Shown here piece by piece: positions 16,256-24,841 of a DNA stretch of 64,000 nucleotides. This DNA is from Sphingobacterium gobiense (GTDB taxonomy: Bacteria; Bacteroidota; Bacteroidia; Sphingobacteriales; Sphingobacteriaceae). The number at the start of each line of letters is the position of its first letter. Position 1 is the first letter of the stretch. Location of the stretch: positions 1-64,000 of the forward strand of contig NZ_PVBS01000004.1 of NCBI RefSeq assembly GCF_002980575.1, in the 5' to 3' direction. The notes beneath the pieces are model-generated. The model made no database searches, was not told where the DNA came from, and saw only the letters and a program-made list of their open reading frames with translations. The position numbers were made by a program, and so were the translations under genes.

Positions 16256-19060
16256 TTAATGTGCTTCTAACCAATTGTTCCCCGTACCCGCCTCTACTTC
16301 AATAGGTACCTGTAAGTCGATGGCGTTTTGCATGCGCTCTGTAATGATAGAAGATAGCTGTTCTACTTCATCCTTAGGAACATCAAATACCAATTCATCA
16401 TGTACCTGCATAATCATTTTGCTCGTTAGTCCTTTATCAACGATGTCTTGCTGGATATTAATCATCGCTATTTTGATTAAGTCTGCTGCAGAACCTTGTA
16501 TGGGTGCATTAATTGCGTTTCGTTCAGCAAAGCCACGAACGGTCATGTTCGCAGAATTGATATCTCTCAAATAACGTCTTCGCTTTAAAATAGTTTCCAC
16601 ATAGCCATGTTCTTTTGCAAACTCGATGGCTTTTCGCATATATTCTTGAATGCCGGTGTACTGCGAGAAATACTGGTCTATGATAGCAGCCGCATCTTTT
16701 CGAGGAATACCGAGGCTTTGTGAAAGGCCAAAAGCAGACTGCCCATATATAATCCCAAAATTAACCGCTTTGGCGTTTCGACGCTGATCCGAGGTTACCA
16801 GTTCCAATGGTATCCCATATACGCGAGCCGCAGTAGCGCGGTGGATATCGTGTCCGGCGGCAAAAGCATCTAGCATATTCTTGTCCTGACTGAGCGATGC
16901 CATCAGGCGAAGCTCAATTTGCGAATAATCGGCAGATAAGAGCACGTGCTCTGATTCTCGTGGAATAAAGGCCTTCCGAACCTCGCGCCCCCTTTCTGTC
17001 CGAATCGGAATATTCTGTAAATTCGGGTTTGTAGAGCTCAACCTTCCCGTTGCAGCGACTGCTTGGTTGTAGGACGTGTGTATTAGTCCAGTTTCTGGAT
17101 TTATTAGTCCAGGCAAGGCATCCACATAAGTTGATTTTAGTTTTTGTAGTTGCCGAAAGTCAAGTATATCTTTCACAATGTCGGATTTATGCGCTAACGC
17201 TAGCAATACATCCTCGCCCGTTTTATATTGGCCCGTTTTGGTTTTCTTTGCTTTCGGATCGAGGTGCAACTTGTCAAAGAGTACTTCGCCTAACTGTTTA
17301 GGGGATGCGATATTGAATTGTATACCCGCTTTTTCGTATATAACCTGTTCCAGACGTTTAATGTCATCATCGAGCGATAGCGAGAATCCCTTTAGCGTAT
17401 TCACGTCAACTTTCACTCCATTTTTTTCGATTTCAGCAAGGACATAAATAAGCGGGAATTCAACTTCCTCCGCCAGCCGCATGGTATGCGTTTCCTCCAA
17501 CAAAGGCTTTAGTACTTCATGTAACTGCCAAGTAATATCGGCATCTTCGCTAGCGTACTCCACTACTTTTTCTATCGCTACATCCCGCATGTTAGCTTGT
17601 TTTTTACCTCTTGGGCCGATGAGTTCGGTAATCGACACGGGTGTATAGCCCAGGTAGTTCTCTGCCAAAATATCCATGTTGTGGCGTGTATCTGGATCAA
17701 TGAGATAATGCGCTATCATCGTGTCAAATAACGGGCCCTGCACACAAACACCATAGCGGGACAATAGAAGAATATCGTATTTTAAGTTTTGCCCCACTTT
17801 TTCAATGCGAGGATCTTCGAAGACAGCTTTAAAAATATCGATGATCGCCTGGGCTGCGGCACGATTTGCGGGCGTAGGTACATAGTAGGCTTTGCCTTTT
17901 TCGAAAGCAAAGGAAAAACCAACAATTTCAGCTGCTAAAGCATCGATGGAAGTTGTTTCCGTATCGAAGCAAAATTTGGATAGCGCAGCCAATTGCAGCG
18001 CAAGTTCTTGCTGCTTTTCTATGGTGTCCACCAATATATATTCGTGCGGCGTGTTATGGATGTTTAACCCAGCCACGGTAGGTTCTGTAGGTGCTACAGC
18101 AGAGGTCACTGCAGTTTCGGGTTGCGCTGCTGCAAATAAATCCATTTGACCAGACGCACTTTTTTCAGCACTCTCCACAATGTTGTAGTCGTCGCCAAAT
18201 ACCCGTTTGCCTAGTGTCCGAAACTCTAATTCTGCAAAAAGAGGTTCCAATAACATCCGATCCGGCTCTTCCATTTCCAATCGCTTCTCCTCCAATTCCA
18301 CCGGTACATCCAGTAAAATGGTCGCAAGTTTTTTAGATATAAGGCCTTGTTCAGCGAAATTCTCTACATTTTCTCGTTGCTTACCCTTCAATTCATGGCT
18401 GTTTTCGATGAGTTTTTCGATAGAACCATATTGTTGGATCAACTTCTTTGCGGTCTTTTCACCTATGCCGGGGATTCCTGGAATGTTATCTACCGCATCA
18501 CCCCAAAGTCCAAGGATGTCAATCACTTGCGATACTGTTGATATTTCCCATTTTTCCAAAATTTCAGGTACTCCCAAAACTTCCGCACCATTGCCCATAC
18601 GGGCTGGTTTGTATATAAATATTTGATCAGATACCAATTGTCCGAAATCCTTATCAGGCGTCATACAATAAACAGTAAAGCCTTCGTTTTCCGCTTTCTT
18701 TGCTAATGTTCCGATAATATCATCCGCCTCGTACCCGTCTTTTGTGATGATGGGGATGTTGAACCCTTCAATAAGACGAAAGATATAGGGGATAGATTTC
18801 GCCAGATCTTCCGGCATGGCTTGTCGTTGTGCTTTGTAGGCCTCAAATTCAAGATGCCGATTGGTAGGAGCCTCCGTATCAAATACCACAGCAATATGAG
18901 TCGGCCTTTGGTTCTTCAGAACTTCCAATAAAGTATTTGTAAAACCCATAATAGCGCCTGTATTCAATCCGTAGGAAGTCAGACGAGGTACTTTGCTCAA
19001 TGCAAAATAAGCCCTGTATATCAAGGCCATGCCATCTAGCAGAAATAATTTCTTCACCAT
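16256..19060 (-). CDS. polA: DNA polymerase I
   Basis: A 934-residue three-domain enzyme. The 5'-3' nuclease domain (1 to about 300) shows 'TKDGYEADDIIGTLA' and the helix-hairpin-helix 'GIPGIGEKTAKKLI'. The proofreading domain is intact: 'FDTETTSI' near 365, 'GQNLKYDILLL', 'YASEDADITW'. The polymerase domain has motif A 'SADYSQIELRL' near 710, motif B 'RRNAKAVNFGIIYGQSA', and motif C 'QVHDELVF' near 888. It fills gaps in repair and replaces Okazaki primers. A -7 element lies only 4 bases before the ATG, so the mRNA is probably leaderless. The MORN-repeat gene follows 4 bases after the stop. Confidence 0.97.
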   Translation of the reverse strand: MVKKLFLLDGMALIYRAYFALSKVPRLTSYGLNTGAIMGFTNTLLEVLKNQRPTHIAVVFDTEAPTNRHLEFEAYKAQRQAMPEDLAKSIPYIFRLIEGFNIPIITKDGYEADDIIGTLAKKAENEGFTVYCMTPDKDFGQLVSDQIFIYKPARMGNGAEVLGVPEILEKWEISTVSQVIDILGLWGDAVDNIPGIPGIGEKTAKKLIQQYGSIEKLIENSHELKGKQRENVENFAEQGLISKKLATILLDVPVELEEKRLEMEEPDRMLLEPLFAELEFRTLGKRVFGDDYNIVESAEKSASGQMDLFAAAQPETAVTSAVAPTEPTVAGLNIHNTPHEYILVDTIEKQQELALQLAALSKFCFDTETTSIDALAAEIVGFSFAFEKGKAYYVPTPANRAAAQAIIDIFKAVFEDPRIEKVGQNLKYDILLLSRYGVCVQGPLFDTMIAHYLIDPDTRHNMDILAENYLGYTPVSITELIGPRGKKQANMRDVAIEKVVEYASEDADITWQLHEVLKPLLEETHTMRLAEEVEFPLIYVLAEIEKNGVKVDVNTLKGFSLSLDDDIKRLEQVIYEKAGIQFNIASPKQLGEVLFDKLHLDPKAKKTKTGQYKTGEDVLLALAHKSDIVKDILDFRQLQKLKSTYVDALPGLINPETGLIHTSYNQAVAATGRLSSTNPNLQNIPIRTERGREVRKAFIPRESEHVLLSADYSQIELRLMASLSQDKNMLDAFAAGHDIHRATAARVYGIPLELVTSDQRRNAKAVNFGIIYGQSAFGLSQSLGIPRKDAAAIIDQYFSQYTGIQEYMRKAIEFAKEHGYVETILKRRRYLRDINSANMTVRGFAERNAINAPIQGSAADLIKIAMINIQQDIVDKGLTSKMIMQVHDELVFDVPKDEVEQLSSIITERMQNAIDLQVPIEVEAGTGNNWLEAH

Positions 19061-19064
19061 GAAA

Positions 19065-19072
19065 CAAATATA
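19065..19072 (-). promoter_or_regulatory. -7 promoter element TATATTTG of polA, 4 nt before the ATG
   Basis: Perfect match to TAnnTTTG on the minus strand. Only TTTC separates it from the polA start codon. It lies just outside copy 1 of the repeat element. Confidence 0.65.
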
Positions 19073-19100
19073 GTCTTCTTCCCCTTTTTCTTAATAAAAA

Positions 19101-19438
19101 CTTCTCTTCATTTTTTCCTTGATGAAAAAACGAAGCAAAAAAATCAAGGCTGAATATGAATTTGCTATTTGTCCTTGTCTATTCCTAAACAGCATAAAAC
19201 TCGCTTCGCTCAGACATTATGCTATTTTTAACGGAATAGTCTGCTGAAAAATGGCCGCAAAAACAATATAAGGCCGTTTTAGTACGTATTATCGCTGACT
19301 TTTTATTAATCGTTTTTATTTACACATTGCACTACGTTATATTAACATTAATGTCACAGCCGGATATTTGACGACTGTAGAAATCCATCCTTAGCATTAT
19401 CCCTTTCTGTCAAATATCCGAGGTGACGAGGTTTTTGC
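19101..19438 (-). repeat. Dispersed intergenic structured repeat, copy 1 (inverted relative to copies 2 and 3)
   Basis: Fills most of the space between the divergent polA and rsgA genes. Read on the minus strand it runs: GCAAAAACCTCGTC; a 12-bp perfect stem CGGATATTTGAC / GTCAAATATCCG (19430-19360 region); a variable stretch; AAAACGGCC...GGCCATTTT; a long hairpin CTATTCC...AAATAGCATAA...TTATGCTGTTT...GGAATAG with loop core GAGCGAAGCGAG; and the end stem CCTTGAT...ATCAAGG followed by AAAAAATGAAGAG. The same modules in the same order are in copies 2 and 3. This copy lacks the first T/A-rich hairpin of the other two. I see no ORF in it. Confidence 0.9.
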
Positions 19439-19446
19439 TATATTTG
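19439..19446 (+). promoter_or_regulatory. -7 promoter element TATATTTG of rsgA
   Basis: Perfect TAnnTTTG element directly at the end of repeat copy 1, 36 bases before the rsgA ATG. Confidence 0.55.
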
Positions 19447-19482
19447 CTCTATGACAATATCCAAAAACGATAGGTTATAGAT

Positions 19483-20403
19483 ATGCGCGGCTTAGTAACG
19501 AAATCGACAGGAAGTTGGTACTTGGTGGAGAGTGAAGAGGGCAAGCGTATACAATGCCGCATCAAAGGTAAGTTTCGTACAAAGGAAATTACGACTACCA
19601 ATCCGATTGCTGTAGGCGATTGGGTGCATTATGAACTAGAGCCAGACCAAGATAGTGCTGTTATTACTGTCCTCGAACCGCGGAAAAACTATATTATCCG
19701 TAGATCTATCAACCTTTCGAAGCAAGCTCAGATCATCGGGGCGAATCTCGATCAGGCCATGCTGGTTGTTACGTTAGCGTCGCCTCCTACTTCCCTTGGT
19801 TTCATAGACCGTTTTTTAGTGACTGCGGAAGCCTATGATATTCCTGCCATTTTAGTATTCAACAAACTGGATCTGTTTTCCGATGAGGGGTTGGAAATAC
19901 TAACAGACTATATGACCATCTACGAACATATCGGTTATCCCTGCTATGCGACGTCGGCTAGAGAAAAGACCAATATCGAAGAAGTGCGGCTTTTACTGAA
20001 GGACAAAACCACGCTGGTATCCGGCCATTCCGGTGTCGGCAAATCCACGCTCATCAACGCTATAGAACCTTCAGTTGACTTAAAAACAGGCGAAATATCA
20101 GACTGGTCCGATAAAGGAAAGCATACCACAACTTTTGCCGAAATGATTAATCTTTCATTCGGCGGGAAGCTTATCGATACACCAGGAATAAGGGAATTGG
20201 GTATTGTTGATATCGAAAAAACGGAACTGGCCCATTTTTTTCCCGAAATGCGTGCTCGTTTGAATGAATGCCGCTTTCACAACTGTCGGCACATAAATGA
20301 GCCGGGATGTGTTGTTCTCGAAGCAGTAGAAAACGGTGAGATTGAATCGTCACGTTACGACAGTTATTTAAGTATATATCATAATCAAGATACGAGGAAC
20401 TAA
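19483..20403 (+). CDS. rsgA: Ribosome small-subunit-dependent GTPase A
   Basis: A 306-residue, circularly permuted GTPase that helps late maturation of the 30S subunit. An OB-fold (1 to about 75) comes first, then the permuted GTPase motifs: 'FNKLDLF' (G4), 'ATSAREKTN' (G5), 'GHSGVGKSTLIN' (P-loop, about 180) and 'IDTPGIRELG' (G3). The C-terminal zinc module shows 'CRFHNCRHINEPGC'. It is divergent from polA, with repeat copy 1 between the two. Confidence 0.95.
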   Translation: MRGLVTKSTGSWYLVESEEGKRIQCRIKGKFRTKEITTTNPIAVGDWVHYELEPDQDSAVITVLEPRKNYIIRRSINLSKQAQIIGANLDQAMLVVTLASPPTSLGFIDRFLVTAEAYDIPAILVFNKLDLFSDEGLEILTDYMTIYEHIGYPCYATSAREKTNIEEVRLLLKDKTTLVSGHSGVGKSTLINAIEPSVDLKTGEISDWSDKGKHTTTFAEMINLSFGGKLIDTPGIRELGIVDIEKTELAHFFPEMRARLNECRFHNCRHINEPGCVVLEAVENGEIESSRYDSYLSIYHNQDTRN

Positions 20404-20482
20404 ATAATAAAGAGCGCTACCAAAACATAAACGGAGGTTTGATTGTATTACATATGGCCATTAAAAAACGGATTATTTACAT

Positions 20483-22270
20483 ATGAAATCAATTTGGAAA
20501 TGGGTCATCGGCATTCTTATATTGATTGTTATGGCTTTCGCGGGAATATCTTGGTATTTTTCGCGCAACTGGAAACCTATAGTAGAAGAGAAATTAAAAG
20601 AACTTGTCCGAAATTCAACAGATAGCTTATACAGTTTGACGTATGATAATCTCGACATGGCCATTGCTTTAGGGAATGTCACGTTAAAAAATGCCCTATT
20701 AAAAGCAGATACACAAGTGTATGCTCGTATGGAGGCTGCCGAACTAGCGCCAGACAATCTCTACGAGATTAAAATCAAAGAACTGAAAGTAAAGCGCTTT
20801 GGTATCTTGGATGTGCTTCGCGATAAAGAACTGAACATCAAATCCATTGATTTAATCGATCCACACATTCATCTAACGAATAAATACCACGCGTACAACG
20901 ACACAGTTTCGACAGAGAAACCGAAGAAAAGCTTATATGAAAAAGTAAAAGAGGTGTTTACATCAGTGAATATTGGACGAATTGACATTGAAAGTGCTGC
21001 ATTTAGATATACCAAACTGACAGACGGCCAATCGAGAAGCTTTGGCTTAGATAGCGTTCAAATCCGGGTGGAAGACATTTTAATCAATGAAAACACCCAA
21101 GCAGACACGTCGCGTCTTTACTATACGAAAATGATTGAAGCTATGGTGCCAGGCTTCGAATACGAATTTTCGAATGGATTTTATGCGGCTAAGTTTGACG
21201 CGCTCAAAATCAATACGCAAGAGCAGACGCTTTTATTAACCAATGTAGCTTATAAACCGGTGCTTGAAAAAACCGCTTTTTATAAGAAACACGGCAAAAA
21301 TGTAACGCGCGCCGATTTGCATTTTGACACACTGTATATCGAGCGGCTGGATTTTAAAAAGTTGATAGAAAAACAGCAGACCATAGCCCATCGCGTATAC
21401 ATAAAAAATGGGTATGCTAAATTATACGGAGACAAAAGATACCCTAAACAGCCTGTTAACCAAATCGGGCAGGCACCACACCAGAAGTTGATGCGAATAG
21501 ATAAAATGATTCGCTTAGATACCGTTTTTGTGAAAAACGTAGATGTCATATATGGTGAAATGAGCGGTAAGTATCATCGGGAAGGCGAGATTAGCTTTAA
21601 TGGAACAGCAGGTACGTTGACCAACGTGACAAACGACACACTTACGTTATCGAACGATAAATATATGCGGGCCGATCTGTGGGCGAAGATTATGAACAGG
21701 GGCAACCTACACGCCAAATTTTCCTTTGATATGTTGAGCAAAACCGGCGAACACAGTTATAATGGGACAGTTGGAAGCATGAATGCAACAGCATTTAACC
21801 GTATTTTATATCCGCTGTTGAATGTCGAAATAAGGTCGGGTAACATTCGCCGTATCCGTTTCGATATCAATGGGACAGACTATCGCAGCCGAGGCGACTT
21901 CCGTTTCGATTACGATAATCTTAAGATCGATTTAAAGGCAAACCCAGATGAGCCAAAAAAGAAAAGCTCGCTCAAAATAGCATCTTTTTTAGTTAACCAG
22001 CTTATCATAAACGATAGTAATCCAGACGCAAACGAGAAATACCATGTAGGAAAGGTAAATCACCGTCGCGTTCCAGAACATACGTTCTTCAAGAATCTGT
22101 GGCAAAGTTTGTTGGACGGAATCAAACAAACCGCAGGGATTAGTAAAGAACGCGAGAAAAAATGGAAAGAGCGTGCGGAAATAGCAAAAGAAACCGTAGA
22201 GAAAACCAAAGAAACATCACAAGAAACAAAAGGATTTTTTAGAGGTTTGTTTAGGAAAAAAGAAAAGTAG
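20483..22270 (+). CDS. AsmA-like membrane-anchored protein of unknown function
   Basis: A 595-residue protein with one N-terminal membrane helix (about 7-27, 'WVIGILILIVMAFAGISWYF') and a long, mostly beta-strand periplasmic part. The start pattern 'Y-LTYDNLDMAIALGNVTLKN' and the many short repeating strands recall AsmA/DUF748-type proteins, which are linked to lipid transport between membranes. The last 50 residues are very rich in Lys and Glu ('KERAEIAKETVEKTKET') and probably helical. The match to AsmA is by pattern only. It follows rsgA and precedes the potassium uptake genes by 31 bases. Confidence 0.6.
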   Translation: MKSIWKWVIGILILIVMAFAGISWYFSRNWKPIVEEKLKELVRNSTDSLYSLTYDNLDMAIALGNVTLKNALLKADTQVYARMEAAELAPDNLYEIKIKELKVKRFGILDVLRDKELNIKSIDLIDPHIHLTNKYHAYNDTVSTEKPKKSLYEKVKEVFTSVNIGRIDIESAAFRYTKLTDGQSRSFGLDSVQIRVEDILINENTQADTSRLYYTKMIEAMVPGFEYEFSNGFYAAKFDALKINTQEQTLLLTNVAYKPVLEKTAFYKKHGKNVTRADLHFDTLYIERLDFKKLIEKQQTIAHRVYIKNGYAKLYGDKRYPKQPVNQIGQAPHQKLMRIDKMIRLDTVFVKNVDVIYGEMSGKYHREGEISFNGTAGTLTNVTNDTLTLSNDKYMRADLWAKIMNRGNLHAKFSFDMLSKTGEHSYNGTVGSMNATAFNRILYPLLNVEIRSGNIRRIRFDINGTDYRSRGDFRFDYDNLKIDLKANPDEPKKKSSLKIASFLVNQLIINDSNPDANEKYHVGKVNHRRVPEHTFFKNLWQSLLDGIKQTAGISKEREKKWKERAEIAKETVEKTKETSQETKGFFRGLFRKKEK

Positions 22271-22301
22271 CAAAACAATGCGCTCGTGAGGTATCAACTA
22301 A

Positions 22302-24071
22302 ATGATTAGATTTTTCAAATTTTTACTAAAATACAGAAACAAATTAGTAGATCAAACCATGTTCTATCTGTGTATGGTTGGTGCGCTAGTAGCACTCGTC
22401 CATATCGGCTACATAACAGATGGAGAAATAGCCGAAAAATTTCAACATGGTGTCATCGGGACGTTTTACATCCTCTTCATATTAAGTGCGCTCCGAACAA
22501 TTGCCACGATCTTAATTGCGCGAAAAATCAATGTATCTCATATTTCCGGTCTGGTGCTGCTCCTCTATTTCCTCGTCATTAGTGTTTCAAGGCTAGCAGA
22601 TTGGGTATTTCTTGCCAAAATGGAATGGGTTTACCTCGGCATTGCGTTAGTTTTTCTATCCGAATTGTCGCGTAATAGCCTTTTTTTCGACAACTTTTAT
22701 TTCAATCCTACTATTCTATTCGTTATTAGTTTTCTAACGTTGATACTTTTAGGGACCCTGCTCTTAATGTTACCTCGTACAGCCCTTGTCGCCCCGTTGA
22801 GTTTTGTAGATGCTCTATTTATGGCTACGAGTGCCGTTTGCATAACGGGACTTACAGTTACTGATATATCCACCAATTTTTCGGTTTTCGGACAAAGTGT
22901 TATTATGTTGCTCATTCAAATCGGCGGATTAGGAATCATGACGTTTACCGGTTTTTTCGGTTACTTCTTTTCGGGCGGATTCTCTTACAAAAACCAGCTT
23001 CTGTTCGGTGAAATATTGGGAGAGAACAAACTTAATTCCGTAATCTCGACATTGCTCAAGATTATCCTTATTACTCTTTTTTTCGAACTTATTGGCGGGA
23101 TTTTCATTTTCATGTCGCTGGACGCAACACAATTTGCATCTGTAGGAGACCGCATCTTCTTCTCCGCTTTTCATGCTATTTCTTCATTTTGTAATGCGGG
23201 CTTTTCGGTTCTCCCGGAGGGGATGAGCCACGACAACTACCGGTTTAATTACGCATTTCAGATAGCAATTGCCTGCTCCTTCATATTAGGAGGACTAGGT
23301 TTTGGCACAGTATACAACTTTTACACATTTCTACGACAAAAAGCAATACAGGTAATCAGTAAGCTCTTCCGTAGACGACCCTATACACACAAACCGCGTG
23401 CATTTTCATTCAACACACGTTTTATGCTCTCCTGTAATGCAATTGTACTGCTGCTAGCTACCGTCTCCTATTTCTTGTTAGAACAAAATCATACCCTTGT
23501 CGAGGATAGCACTATATTTGGAAAATGGGCCACCTCCTTTTTTATGGCGAACTCGTCCAGAACCGCAGGGTTCGATAGCGTGAATATTAATATGGTTGCT
23601 ACACCGACCTTAATCATGATGGTTACCCTAATGTGGATAGGAGCTTCTCCCGGATCCACTGGCGGTGGCGTGAAAGTTACCACCGTAGCGCTAGCACTAA
23701 TGAATATTGTCACCTTAGCACGAGGTAAGGAATCTATTGAAATGTATAAACGCCGCATAGCGTCAGAGTCGGTCAATAAAGCCTTTGCCATCATTATCCT
23801 TTCGGTGCTTACCATTACGTTCAGTTTTGTACTGTTAAACTTTACAGACCCTGCGCAGCAAATGAAAGCACTCCTTTTTGAAGTAGTTTCTGCCTATTCT
23901 ACCTGCGGCCTAAGCTTGGGTATTGCGTCCTCGCTATCTTCCGGAGGAAAAATTGTGATCGCCACCACAATGTTTGTAGGCCGAGTAGGAACCTTGACTT
24001 TATTGGTTGCGTTCATTAAGAACATCAGAAACAAAAGCTATATTTACCCTACCGAAAAGATTTTATTTTAA
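22302..24071 (+). CDS. Potassium uptake channel subunit, TrkH/KtrB family
   Basis: A 589-residue membrane protein with the four pore repeats of the superfamily of K+ transporters: 'TSAVCITGLTVTDISTNFSV', 'SSFCNAGFSVLPEGM', 'SSRTAGFDSVNINM' and 'SAYSTCGLSLG', each with the filter Gly. An extra N-terminal region of about 140 residues (four hydrophobic helices) is longer than in classical KtrB. It should form a K+ (perhaps Na+-coupled) uptake system with the NAD-binding subunit encoded 16 bases downstream. Confidence 0.92.
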   Translation: MIRFFKFLLKYRNKLVDQTMFYLCMVGALVALVHIGYITDGEIAEKFQHGVIGTFYILFILSALRTIATILIARKINVSHISGLVLLLYFLVISVSRLADWVFLAKMEWVYLGIALVFLSELSRNSLFFDNFYFNPTILFVISFLTLILLGTLLLMLPRTALVAPLSFVDALFMATSAVCITGLTVTDISTNFSVFGQSVIMLLIQIGGLGIMTFTGFFGYFFSGGFSYKNQLLFGEILGENKLNSVISTLLKIILITLFFELIGGIFIFMSLDATQFASVGDRIFFSAFHAISSFCNAGFSVLPEGMSHDNYRFNYAFQIAIACSFILGGLGFGTVYNFYTFLRQKAIQVISKLFRRRPYTHKPRAFSFNTRFMLSCNAIVLLLATVSYFLLEQNHTLVEDSTIFGKWATSFFMANSSRTAGFDSVNINMVATPTLIMMVTLMWIGASPGSTGGGVKVTTVALALMNIVTLARGKESIEMYKRRIASESVNKAFAIIILSVLTITFSFVLLNFTDPAQQMKALLFEVVSAYSTCGLSLGIASSLSSGGKIVIATTMFVGRVGTLTLLVAFIKNIRNKSYIYPTEKILF

Positions 24072-24087
24072 TGAATAATAACAGCGA

Positions 24088-24774
24088 ATGAAATATATAG
24101 TATTAGGACTAGGCCACTTCGGGAAATCACTCGCGGTACACCTTACTGAACTAGGACACGAGGTTATAGCTGTTGACAAGAAACTCGCTATCGTAGAACA
24201 GCTCAAAGATCGAATTACGCACACCGTGTGTATGGACACAACCGATAGAGAAGCGATGACGTCCCTGCCACTAAAAGATGCCCATGCCGTAATCGTCGCG
24301 ATTGGGGAAGATGAGGGCGCATCCTTGTTGACTACGGCCCTGCTTAAGCAGTTGGACGTAAAACGCATTATCGGACGGATTGTTTCTGAATTACAGCGAA
24401 CGGTATTGGAGGCGATGCAGATAGATGATTACATCATGCCGGAGGAAGAGGCGGCCGAGCGTTTGGCTATGCGACTCGATAATGTAGATATTATTGACTC
24501 ATTTAAGATCTCAGATCGCTATAGCATAGTAGAGACACGCGTGCCCAGCAAATATGTAGGGATGACGTTAAAAGAAGCAAATCTTACCAATCAATACAAA
24601 GTTATTGTTTTGACAACGGTCAAGTCCTACGAAGAAAAAGTATCCGGAAAGACCGTCCAACGAAACGAAGCATCGGGCATTGCCAGCTCCGAAACAAGGC
24701 TTGTAGAGGGAGACTTACTCGTGCTGTTCGGAGAACTCTCCGACATCCAGCGGCTGATACAAAAAACCAATTAA
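24088..24774 (+). CDS. Potassium uptake regulatory subunit, TrkA/KtrA family (RCK domain)
   Basis: A 228-residue cytoplasmic protein. Residues 1-125 are the RCK-N Rossmann domain with the nucleotide loop 'VLGLGHFGKSLA' and the acidic 'VIAVDK' end of strand 2; residues 135-228 are the RCK-C domain. The ring it forms gates the TrkH/KtrB subunit according to bound nucleotide. It lies 16 bases after that gene, so the two are surely one operon. Confidence 0.92.
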   Translation: MKYIVLGLGHFGKSLAVHLTELGHEVIAVDKKLAIVEQLKDRITHTVCMDTTDREAMTSLPLKDAHAVIVAIGEDEGASLLTTALLKQLDVKRIIGRIVSELQRTVLEAMQIDDYIMPEEEAAERLAMRLDNVDIIDSFKISDRYSIVETRVPSKYVGMTLKEANLTNQYKVIVLTTVKSYEEKVSGKTVQRNEASGIASSETRLVEGDLLVLFGELSDIQRLIQKTN

Positions 24775-24841
24775 TAGCATTAGGATTCCAATTATTTATA
24801 TATTTTTGGCCTTGACGCATTAAAAAACAATTTATACCCAT